Made by a program: the position numbers and the translations under genes. A stretch of 17,764 nucleotides of DNA from NCBI GenBank assembly GCA_937900045.1, contig CALCEB010000092.1, positions 1 through 17,764 on the forward strand, written 5' to 3'. The notes under the pieces were generated by a model. It was not told the origin of the DNA and did no database searches. It saw only the letters and a program-made list of their open reading frames with translations. The stretch is from an uncultured Acidobacteriota bacterium. GTDB taxonomy: Bacteria; Acidobacteriota; Terriglobia; UBA7540. Position 1 is the stretch's first letter. The number at the start of each line of letters is the position of its first letter. This document shows, one piece after another, positions 1-6,103 of the stretch.

Positions 1-316
1 ACCCCCCCCCCCGCAAGAGCTAACCAGGAACGGCGTCTCATAATTCCCCCTTAAAATTCAGGTTATGTTGACTGCCCGATTGCTTTGGATCGACTACTCT
101 ATGGATGCGCAAGAATTAATCACATATTGTTTCACTTGTCAAGAATAATTTTTAAAATTGTCGCAGTTCTCTGGACACCCATACCCATGCAAAGGGCTTA
201 TTGACATTGCGTCACGTATGAGATAATATAGTTTAGGTAAACGTTGGTTCCGGAAGACTTTTTTCATGGGCAGGCCGCTGGCGATTGGCTGTGGTTGGGA
301 TGAAGGCTTTCTGCCG

Positions 317-383
317 CCCCTCACCTGCCGCTTCGCATCAGCCTCTTCCCGCTTGCGGGGAGAGAAGGGCAGGAGTGAGGGGG
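317..383. repeat. REP-like palindromic element
   Basis: Nested imperfect inverted repeats form a long hairpin. The outer arms begin CCCCTCACCTGCC at 317-329 and return as GGCAGG..TGAGGGG at 368-382 with a two-base bulge. The inner arms are CTCTTCCCGC and GCGGGGAGAG around a TT loop (about 343-364). Elements with CCCTCAC ends and a TCTTCCCGC core are a common type of dispersed bacterial extragenic palindrome; other genomic copies cannot be seen from this window. Confidence 0.55.
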
Positions 384-558
384 TGCATTCGATTCGAACA
401 GCAACAATCCTGCTGTGACAGCCTCCGAAACCCGGCAAAGTATTGAAAAGGCAAGTAAAAATGTGAGTGTGCTGGGCTTGTCGAAGCCGCCAATTGGAGT
501 ATTTGTGCAACCCATGACGCGCAAGCTATTGAAAACAAGAGACCGGATTTGCCCTCGA

Positions 559-852
559 GGAACAAAGCCATTGCGAGCATGCAAATGAACCAGTAAAAAT
601 GCGGGTATGAGAAAAAAGAGGAGAAAAAATAATTCTTTTTGCTTGTGGAAAAGTCTGCAATCCATTGAAAACATGGATAAATAGAATGGTACAAAGCCAT
701 TCAAAGCCATTATCAAAGCCATTGAAAAGTCGGATAACCCATAGATAATACGTAAGTTATGTCGATTTTTCGAACAAACCAAAGCAATTGACTTATAATC
801 AATAAGTTACAAGATTTGCGCGGAAAAACAGCGTAAAAAATGGCTTTGTTCC
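559..852. repeat. 14-bp inverted repeat pair flanking an AT-rich segment
   Basis: GGAACAAAGCCATT at 559-572 recurs as an exact inverted copy at 839-852, enclosing about 266 bp. Three further AAAGCCATT copies lie inside at 693-723. The arrangement resembles the ends of a small non-coding insertion, but no transposase gene is present and no target-site duplication was recognised. It may also be coincidental motif repetition. Confidence 0.35.
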
Positions 853-1027
853 CACTTTTGGGCATTTCCACTGGACCCGGGCCTGGAGGGGCCGACAGCG
901 AGCAGCCCAGGGCGCATGCCCCAAGACGGGGTAACGCATCCGCTCGGTTCAACCGGACATGGCTCTGGCTTTTGTTGTCACCCCGCGCAAGCAAGGGTCC
1001 TTTGCCGTTCTCTGATACCATGATTGA

Positions 1028-1774
1028 TTACCGGCCGATTTCGAGGCGGGTGATGAGCGGTTCCGGCAATCCGGCGGCTTTCATTTTGGCCTGGGTGCGG
1101 GGCAAATCGTAGGACGTACGGTAAAACTCCACCCTTCGCTCCCCGGAATCGAAAATGGCAAATGCCGCGCGCCAGTCCCCGTCCCTGGGCTGTCCCACCG
1201 AGCCGGGATTGATGAGGTAACGCGCGTCTTCCTCGATGGACATTTCAAGCGTGCATCCGTCTTTGGGACTCGACCCTCGGATGGACCGGAAGCCTTGCGT
1301 GGGACTCAACACAAAGGCTCCCTGGTGGTGGGTGTGGCCGAACAGCGTGATTGGAGTGGAGAGGGTTCTGAGCACGGGGAGCGCCTGACCGGGCCCGACG
1401 ATGTATTCGTCTTCATCAGCAACGGATCCGTGGACCATCTGGAAGCCATTTACCGGTGCTGGGCCCGGGGGCAGGGCGCGAAGATAGTCGGTATGGGACT
1501 GGGTTAAATCCTGACGTGTCCAAAAGGTTGCAATCTTGGCGATTGGATTAAAGTCCTCGGCGTCCGAAAGGCCGCAACACGCCTTGTCGTGGTTGCCACG
1601 GATGATCTTGGAGGTCAACGCGCCCAGGTTGTCAATCACGGGGTTCGGGTCGGGGCCATACCCCACGAGATCCCCCAGACACACGGCTTCGTCGTATTTT
1701 CCCCTGGCGTCGTGGAGACACTGTTCAAGTGCTTCAAGATTTGAGTGAATGTCGCTCAGGACGAGGTAACGCAA
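1028..1774 (-). CDS. Metallophosphoesterase (YfcE/MJ0936-like)
   Basis: A 248-residue calcineurin-like phosphoesterase, likely cytoplasmic and acting on small phosphodiesters or phosphomonoesters; the substrate cannot be read from sequence. All metal-binding blocks are present: DIHSN with D8 and H10, GDLVGYGPDP with D35, GNHD at 60-63, H115 in MVHGS, and GHTH at 146-149. The C-terminal NPGSVGQPRDGD block is typical of the small diadenosine/phosphodiesterase-like subgroup. Length fits the family. The start is a TTG codon, chosen because the protein begins directly with the first beta strand and GGGAG lies 6 bases upstream. It is divergent from der with about 190 bp between the translation starts and a palindromic promoter region in between. 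Family assignment is firm, substrate unknown. Confidence 0.92.
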   Translation of the reverse strand: MRYLVLSDIHSNLEALEQCLHDARGKYDEAVCLGDLVGYGPDPNPVIDNLGALTSKIIRGNHDKACCGLSDAEDFNPIAKIATFWTRQDLTQSHTDYLRALPPGPAPVNGFQMVHGSVADEDEYIVGPGQALPVLRTLSTPITLFGHTHHQGAFVLSPTQGFRSIRGSSPKDGCTLEMSIEEDARYLINPGSVGQPRDGDWRAAFAIFDSGERRVEFYRTSYDLPRTQAKMKAAGLPEPLITRLEIGR

Positions 1775-1788
1775 AGTTGGCTCCCGTT

Positions 1789-1820
1789 CGCATTATAATG
1801 CGGACTGCCGGTAACGTCCA
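1789..1820 (-). promoter_or_regulatory. Palindromic -10 region between divergent genes
   Basis: CGCATTATAATGCG at 1789-1802 is a perfect 14-bp palindrome that contains TATAAT on both strands. Reading on the minus strand, TGGACG at 1815-1820 is a plausible -35 box 17 bases from TATAAT (1797-1792), which would start the phosphoesterase mRNA about 11 bases before its TTG codon. No good -35 is seen for the plus direction. The palindrome could also be an operator. Confidence 0.4.
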
Positions 1821-1828
1821 AAAGTGTT

Positions 1829-1931
1829 GGTAGTGGCGCAGTCTGCTGTAGCGCCGCTCGGAGCTTGCCCTGACAGGGAGCGGCGGAAATCGTTGAGAAT
1901 TCAAGTTCGGCGGTCACAAACCGCCGCTACC
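1829..1931. repeat. Palindromic repeat element upstream of der
   Basis: A 103-bp element begins GGTAGTGGCG and ends CGCCGCTACC, so its ends are imperfect inverted repeats. Inside are two further stems: CGCCGCTC (1852-1859) with GAGCGGCG (1878-1885), and CGGCGGT (1908-1914) with ACCGCCG (1920-1926). About 25 bases of its left end recur in inverse orientation near 16737-16761 with roughly three mismatches, so it belongs to a dispersed family. It ends 33 bp before the der start codon and argues against any earlier der start. Confidence 0.65.
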
Positions 1932-1964
1932 CCAGCCAAATTGCGCCACTCCAAGATTGATCCG

Positions 1965-3290
1965 ATGAAGAAAAACCTTTCGCTCCCGCGAGTTGTGATT
2001 GTGGGCCGCCCCAATGTGGGCAAATCCACACTTTTCAACCGCATCTGCGGGCGGCGCCGCGCCCTGGTGAGCGATGAACCGGGCATGACCCGCGACCGCA
2101 TTTACGCGCCGGCGGAGTGGATGGGAAGCGGTTTTGAGGTGGTCGACACAGGTGGAATGGTGCCGGAGGATCGCAGCCTGATCGTGTCTGAAATATTCAG
2201 TCAGGCTCAAGTGGCCATTAAAGACGCAGCGTATCTGGTGCTGGTGGTGGATGGACGGGCAGGAGTAACTCCTGCCGACGAAGAACTGGCAAGCTTGCTG
2301 CGTAAGACTGGAAAGCCTCTAGCCTTGGTTGTGAACAAGATTGACTCCAACAGTTCTTCACCGTTGGCCGCGGACTTCTACCGGCTGGGTATTGCCAGGC
2401 TGTTCCCGGTTTCCGCCGAGCACGGCATGGGGGTGGATGATCTTCTGGAACAGGTAGTAAAAGACCTTCCGCAGCCGGTTGCCGAAGAAGAGCCCGTGGA
2501 CCGGCCCATCCGTGTTGCCATCATCGGCCATCCCAACACCGGGAAGTCCACCTTGCTAAACCGGCTATTGAACGAGGAACGTTCGATTGTGACCCCTGAA
2601 GCCGGCACCACACGGGATGCCGTCGATGCGGAAGCCGAAATCGGCGGGCGCTGTTTTCGCTTCATCGATACGGCCGGAATCCGCCGCAAAGGTAAAACCA
2701 ACTTGCTGGCGGAAAAGTTAAGTGTGATTCAGGCGCGGAAGCATCTGGAGCAGTCCGACGTTGCCTTGCTCATGATTGACGCGGTGGAAGGCGTCACGGC
2801 GCTCGACACTCATATAGGAGGCTACGCTCACGAAAGCCACCGGTCCGTCATCATTGTGGTGAACAAGTGGGATGCAATCGCCAAGGGGCAGTCCACAATG
2901 CGCGAGTACACGGAAGAAGTTCGAGACCGGCTCAAATACCTGGATTATGCGCCATTGGTTTTCATTTCAGCCCTCAAGGGGCAGCGGCTCGCAAAGCTGG
3001 TCGAATCCATCGTAGAAGTCGCCGCCGCACGCCGCCAGCGCGTATCGACTGCGGAAATGAACCGTTTCCTTGAAACTCTCAATTTTGACCGGGCGCCATC
3101 ACCGAATGGAAAACCACTCAAACTATATTACCTGACACAAGCGGGAACGGCGCCGCCCACCTTCGTGGCCTTCACCAATCGTCCTGGCAAACTGTATTTT
3201 TCCATCGAGCGGTACCTTGAGAACCGCATCCGCGAAAACTTCGGATTCCTCGGGGCGCCGATCGTGATCAAAACCCGGCAAAGCAAGTAG
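1965..3290 (+). CDS. der: Ribosome-assembly GTPase Der (EngA)
   Basis: Der is an essential double-GTPase needed for maturation of the 50S ribosomal subunit. From the ATG at 1965 the protein has 441 residues, the usual family length. The first G domain shows GRPNVGKS (14-21), DTGG (61-64) and NKID (124-127); the second shows GHPNTGKS (188-195), DTAG and NKWD; a KH-like RNA-binding domain follows to the end, with the typical YYLTQAGTAPPTF block. The frame is open back to 1824, but those 47 extra codons run through a palindromic repeat, so the start next to MKKNLSLPRV is preferred. No strong Shine-Dalgarno sequence is visible. It converges with the PilZ gene 35 bp downstream. Confidence 0.96.
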   Translation: MKKNLSLPRVVIVGRPNVGKSTLFNRICGRRRALVSDEPGMTRDRIYAPAEWMGSGFEVVDTGGMVPEDRSLIVSEIFSQAQVAIKDAAYLVLVVDGRAGVTPADEELASLLRKTGKPLALVVNKIDSNSSSPLAADFYRLGIARLFPVSAEHGMGVDDLLEQVVKDLPQPVAEEEPVDRPIRVAIIGHPNTGKSTLLNRLLNEERSIVTPEAGTTRDAVDAEAEIGGRCFRFIDTAGIRRKGKTNLLAEKLSVIQARKHLEQSDVALLMIDAVEGVTALDTHIGGYAHESHRSVIIVVNKWDAIAKGQSTMREYTEEVRDRLKYLDYAPLVFISALKGQRLAKLVESIVEVAAARRQRVSTAEMNRFLETLNFDRAPSPNGKPLKLYYLTQAGTAPPTFVAFTNRPGKLYFSIERYLENRIRENFGFLGAPIVIKTRQSK

Positions 3291-3325
3291 CGACATGATC
3301 TTCCATCATCAGTAGATTGGCCGGG

Positions 3326-3697
3326 CTAAGACTTGCTGGGGCTCTCTTGCGGGGTTGCGGCCTTCCGTGCCAGGCGATAACGGTCAATGGTGGTAGCCAT
3401 GCCAGACGGCTGATCCAGGCTGCTGGATCGTCTCTGCCTCACGACCCGGCCCTGCCCAATCATTTCAGCCCGGTTTCCTCCTAAAACCTCGCTGGGCAAA
3501 GAGAGGACCATCTCTACTTTGGCCCCGGCGCGTAGAAGAAATGGGGACACCAAGAAAACTCCGGTACGGCTGATGTTTTCAGTGACGCCCTCGTGCCACT
3601 CGTCTTGGCCGTGAATCCGGAAGCGGATCGGGGTCCGGACGGGATAGCGTCCCGCACGCTGGAGCGATTCAGATTGGTGGTCCGCGTCGATCTTCAT
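3326..3697 (-). CDS. PilZ-domain protein
   Basis: A single-domain PilZ protein of 123 residues. PilZ domains bind cyclic di-GMP and pass the signal on to motility, polysaccharide or regulatory targets. The binding signature is present: an RYPVR motif (residues 17-21, RxxxR type) followed by NISRTG (D/NxSxxG type, residues 41-46), then the beta-barrel strands with VEMVLSLP and GRVVR. The ATG at 3697 is preferred; a GTG at 3760 would add 21 residues lacking domain features. GGGA lies about ten bases upstream. Its neighbour on the same strand, 125 bp upstream, is a LuxR-type HTH gene, so the two may be transcribed together. Target unknown. Confidence 0.85.
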   Translation of the reverse strand: MKIDADHQSESLQRAGRYPVRTPIRFRIHGQDEWHEGVTENISRTGVFLVSPFLLRAGAKVEMVLSLPSEVLGGNRAEMIGQGRVVRQRRSSSLDQPSGMATTIDRYRLARKAATPQESPSKS

Positions 3698-3822
3698 TAT
3701 TCTTATTTCCCGGCCTTCATGATACTCACACAAGACTCTTCCGCTCGCAGGGTATTGCACCGGGCCGCACTGTCCGCCCCACCGGGCCAGAATCGAATCA
3801 ATGCCTGTTACCCATCCTACCG

Positions 3823-4212
3823 CTACCGGATGAATCCAGCTATATTGTGGCTCACCGCATACAGAGCCAGTTCCATGCGATTCGAGACTCCGAGTTTATC
3901 AAAAATCTTGAAAAGTTGGCGCTGGGTAGCTTGCTCGCTCAGATCGAGCTCCTGGGCGATGTCTTTGTTGCTGTATCCGGTCACAATCCGCCGGACAATT
4001 TCCAATTCCTGGTTGTTCAGCAACGCGAGCCCTTTGGACTCGGGTTTACCATTCCGTCCAGACCCGTCCTCAGATCTGCCGGACTGTGTTTCTGGCAGGG
4101 ATCGAGGACGCCGGCGGAAGTGAGCCGTTCTCCCCGGGTTGCCTGCCGATGCGGCGATCGCCGCGAAGGACGTTGCCAGTTTCCGGTTCGAAACCTTGCT
4201 GGAGATCATCAT
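3823..4212 (-). CDS. Free-standing LuxR-type HTH regulator
   Basis: A 129-residue DNA-binding protein whose last 65 residues are a LuxR/FixJ-type helix-turn-helix (about 63-121: LNNQELEIVRRI, NKDIAQELDLSE, then the recognition helix with FDKLGVSNRMELALY). The first 60 residues are basic and low in predicted structure, with Arg-rich patches; there is no receiver or autoinducer domain, so how it senses a signal is unknown. The start at 4212 is chosen because AGGGGG lies five bases upstream of the ATGATG; an in-frame ATG at 4233 lacks such a site. Same strand as the PilZ gene downstream; a regulatory link through c-di-GMP is only a guess. Confidence 0.83.
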   Translation of the reverse strand: MMISSKVSNRKLATSFAAIAASAGNPGRTAHFRRRPRSLPETQSGRSEDGSGRNGKPESKGLALLNNQELEIVRRIVTGYSNKDIAQELDLSEQATQRQLFKIFDKLGVSNRMELALYAVSHNIAGFIR

Positions 4213-4547
4213 ATTTTCCCCCTGCGACTGCACGGCCGAGTTGGAAATGCCCAGAATCCTGTTGTGGCGAGACTGGAAAGGCTACGATCGGTTTCGGGAT
4301 ATTGTGGCGAATGCTCGGGGACGCAAATACTGCGGAGTGCTTCGATCAACCAGCAAAGGTTAGAGAGACGACATTTCACCAGTGCCAAAGTTCCCCCGAA
4401 CTTCGGTTCCATAGAAGACCTTATTGTTTAGCAAGTCCAGCCCGCTTGGCAAGTACTAACTTCAGCAACTTCCGGAGAAATGATAACCAGTGCGCAATTA
4501 CGTTCCCACTCCACTGGGTCTACATGCACGCTAATTGACCGCGAAAG
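4213..4547. other. Intergenic region upstream of the luxR-type gene
   Basis: No gene is supported in this 335-bp gap. It should hold the minus-strand promoter of the HTH gene, but no clear -35/-10 pair stands out. CTTCGGTTCCA at 4401-4411 recurs at 5116-5126 upstream of the 59-residue secreted peptide gene on the same strand. No convincing intrinsic terminator for the gene ending at 4548 was found. Confidence 0.5.
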
Positions 4548-4757
4548 TCATTGTTTGGGAAGAGACTCAACCTTTGCGCCTTTCGGTTTCTTGGCTTTCT
4601 TCCCGTTTTTTTTCTTGTGATGCTTGCGCGGGAGTCCTGCAAAAAAAGTAGATATCCTGTTGACGCCGGCAGACCCTCCAGCTTGGACCGCCACCGCCAT
4701 CGAAATGGCGGAGAAGACCAAAAAGAGCATCAGGATGGCTGGTTTGACTGACTTCAT
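4548..4757 (-). CDS. Small secreted Lys-rich protein (69 aa)
   Basis: Not a family I can name. The protein has an N-terminal signal peptide (residues 1-26: MKSVKP, a hydrophobic core, and a likely cut after AVAVQA), a short Gly/Ser-rich stretch, and a strongly basic tail (about 44-62) built of Lys, His and Arg with Gly, ending near VESLPKQ. It should be exported and could bind nucleic acid, polysaccharide or acidic surfaces. The ATG at 4757 is preferred because GAAGGA lies seven bases upstream and the signal peptide starts there; a longer frame to 4874 would run through a terminator hairpin. It follows a second gene of the same design on the same strand. Function unknown. Confidence 0.75.
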   Translation of the reverse strand: MKSVKPAILMLFLVFSAISMAVAVQAGGSAGVNRISTFFAGLPRKHHKKKNGKKAKKPKGAKVESLPKQ

Positions 4758-4774
4758 AGTCGCATCCTTCCCTG

Positions 4775-4821
4775 AAAAAACAAAAAAGGCGAAAGCCGAA
4801 TCTTCAGATTCCACTTTCGCC
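4775..4821 (-). terminator. Intrinsic terminator between the two Lys-rich peptide genes
   Basis: On the minus strand an 8-bp stem (GGCGAAAG 4788-4795 with CTTTCGCC 4814-4821) encloses a second small palindrome (GAATCT/AGATTC) and is followed at once by TTTTTTGTTTTTT. It lies 67 bp after the stop of the 59-residue gene and just before the ribosome binding site of the 69-residue gene, so the second gene is transcribed by read-through or from its own promoter. Confidence 0.78.
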
Positions 4822-4888
4822 CTAAGTGTTGCCGGGAAGCGTGAGCGTTCCGGCCAATTTAGCTTGAAGCTCAACTTACATGCCCGAA

Positions 4889-5068
4889 TTACATACCCGA
4901 AGACTTTGCCTTCTTTGCCTTCTTGGCTTTCTTGGCGTGCTTCTTCTTCGCCTTCTTCTTGGTGCTCGTGGTCGTACTCTGGGGTACAGCGCTCGGAGTG
5001 GCAAACACCGGCATAGCCAGCGAGAACACCAGAACGCTACCGAACAGCAGTGAGAGCAACTTCTTCAT
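4889..5068 (-). CDS. Small secreted Lys/Ala-rich peptide (59 aa)
   Basis: A short gene read directly from the sequence. The peptide starts MKKLLSLLFG, continues with a hydrophobic stretch, and has a clean type I signal-peptidase site after PVFA (residue 23). The mature part begins with a Thr/Ser/Pro-rich linker and then a block of Lys interrupted by Ala and one His (about 37-55), ending SSGM. GGAGG lies ten bases upstream of the ATG. The design, signal peptide plus cationic tail, is the same as in the next gene downstream (69 aa) although the sequences differ. An intrinsic terminator follows 67 bp after the stop. I recall similar Lys-tailed exported peptides in Acidobacteriota, but no function is known to me. 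Confidence 0.78.
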   Translation of the reverse strand: MKKLLSLLFGSVLVFSLAMPVFATPSAVPQSTTTSTKKKAKKKHAKKAKKAKKAKSSGM

Positions 5069-5356
5069 AAGGGTGAAACCTCCATGGAAGTAAACTACAC
5101 ACTCATCGCTAGCACCTTCGGTTCCAAATAGAATTCCGAGACCTGACTATCTAAAATATACTCATTGTAAATGACTTAAATCCATAACAAGAAGCCGGAT
5201 ACCGGATTCGAAGAATAGACCGTGGGAGATATTACACGATTCGGTATAGGAAATACACCAAACCGTGCGCACATCGCTTTTTCCAATAGCATTCCTCGAT
5301 TCTTCCAAGACGAGGAACCCGTTTTCTGCCATAATGGCCCTTCCGGGGGAATAAGA
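5069..5356. other. Divergent intergenic region
   Basis: This gap separates the minus-strand 59-residue peptide gene from the plus-strand heme-protein gene. It is AT-rich near 5140-5180. A perfect 7-bp inverted repeat, TTCCTCG (5292-5298) with CGAGGAA (5311-5317), lies about 40 bp before the plus-strand start and could be an operator or a leader hairpin. No clear sigma-70 promoter was recognised in either direction. Confidence 0.4.
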
Positions 5357-6103
5357 ATGGAAAAGATCGACATCAGAGAAAAGGGGGCTGTCCGCAATGG
5401 TGAACGCCTAGTTTCCGACCAGCGGCTCTTCATGCAACTGCTGGCCCTCGGGGGATGCACAGACACCAAGCCCTTGGTCAAGGCCTTAGCCAAGGCGGGA
5501 TTTGAAAGCGTTCTTTACGAAGACATTAATGACCCGCAAGGCGTCGCCCTACTAGCCTGGAACAAAGACCCCGATTTCTTCGTCACCTGGCTCCGACGGT
5601 TTCTTCTGAATCCACCTTTCATCTCACTGATTCCTAAGCTCGAATACACCATGTTGGGCCGCACCTACGCCATTGGCCATGAACCAGACCTGGAGGATTG
5701 GCTACTGGAAAAACCCCGCCTGACTGTTCTGAACAAGGGATGGCCGTGGGCTGTCTGGTACCCATTGCGCCGTGCTGGATCTTTCGCCGCACTTTCGCCC
5801 GAGGAACAAGGGCCGATCTTGGGCGAACACGGCCGGATCGGGCACGCATTTGGGGATGCAGGCTTGGCTCATGATGTCCGTCTGGCCTGCTTTGGCCTCG
5901 ACAAGAACGACAACGATTTTGTGATCGGCCTGATTGGTAACCATCTTCATCCGCTCTCGGCCTGCGTTCAAGCCATGCGCAAGACCAGCCAGACCTCAAA
6001 ATACATCCAGAACATGGGACCGTTCTTTGTGGGCAAGGCGGCCTGGCAAAGCTCTCTCAAGGCAAAGGAATCCGAACCTGCCCTGGCGCAAACTACGGGC
6101 TAA
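5357..6103 (+). CDS. Chlorite-dismutase/HemQ-family heme protein
   Basis: A 248-residue protein of the chlorite dismutase superfamily, which includes coproheme decarboxylases (HemQ), the final heme-synthesis step in many monoderm and other bacteria. The C-terminal ferredoxin-like half is the recognisable part: WYPLRR with Tyr135, EEQ..ILGEHGRIG with His158 as the presumed heme ligand, FGLDKNDNDFVIGL, the MRKT..TSKYI helix and GPFFVG (221-226). The Tyr-to-His order matches HemQ-type proteins, where a Tyr takes part in decarboxylation; whether this one is a decarboxylase or another heme-binding member is open. ATG 5357 is chosen because GGGGGA sits six bases upstream; an earlier in-frame codon at 5222 has no such support. 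Its TAA overlaps the purK stop codon on the other strand. Confidence 0.85.
   Translation: MEKIDIREKGAVRNGERLVSDQRLFMQLLALGGCTDTKPLVKALAKAGFESVLYEDINDPQGVALLAWNKDPDFFVTWLRRFLLNPPFISLIPKLEYTMLGRTYAIGHEPDLEDWLLEKPRLTVLNKGWPWAVWYPLRRAGSFAALSPEEQGPILGEHGRIGHAFGDAGLAHDVRLACFGLDKNDNDFVIGLIGNHLHPLSACVQAMRKTSQTSKYIQNMGPFFVGKAAWQSSLKAKESEPALAQTTG

Larger units (their letters stand above)
1..1027. other. Gene-free, AT-rich, repeat-bearing region
   Basis: I see no convincing gene here; the open frames present have no recognisable product and no good ribosome binding sites. The stretch is visibly richer in A+T than the rest of the window. It contains a G+C-rich palindromic element near 317-383, several copies of short motifs (AAAGCCATT at 564-572, 693-701, 703-711 and 715-723; ATTGAAAA preceded by T or C at 441, 527, 663 and 720), and a 14-bp inverted pair at 559-572 and 839-852. 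The window opens with a run of C. It could be decayed mobile DNA or a long regulatory region. Confidence 0.6.

Noticed and set aside
321..782. Minus-strand open frame of 153 codons in the left gene-free region, with overlapping alternatives at 139-510 and 338-700
   Set aside because: The frames exploit AT-rich sequence and a palindromic element, overlap one another, and have no ribosome binding site or known pattern.
840..1112. Plus-strand open frame of 90 codons
   Set aside because: It runs into the 3' end of the phosphoesterase gene, has no ribosome binding site, and starts within the inverted repeat at 839-852.
1824..1964. N-terminal extension of Der by 47 codons
   Set aside because: The extension is translated from a dispersed palindromic repeat and the family start matches the ATG at 1965.
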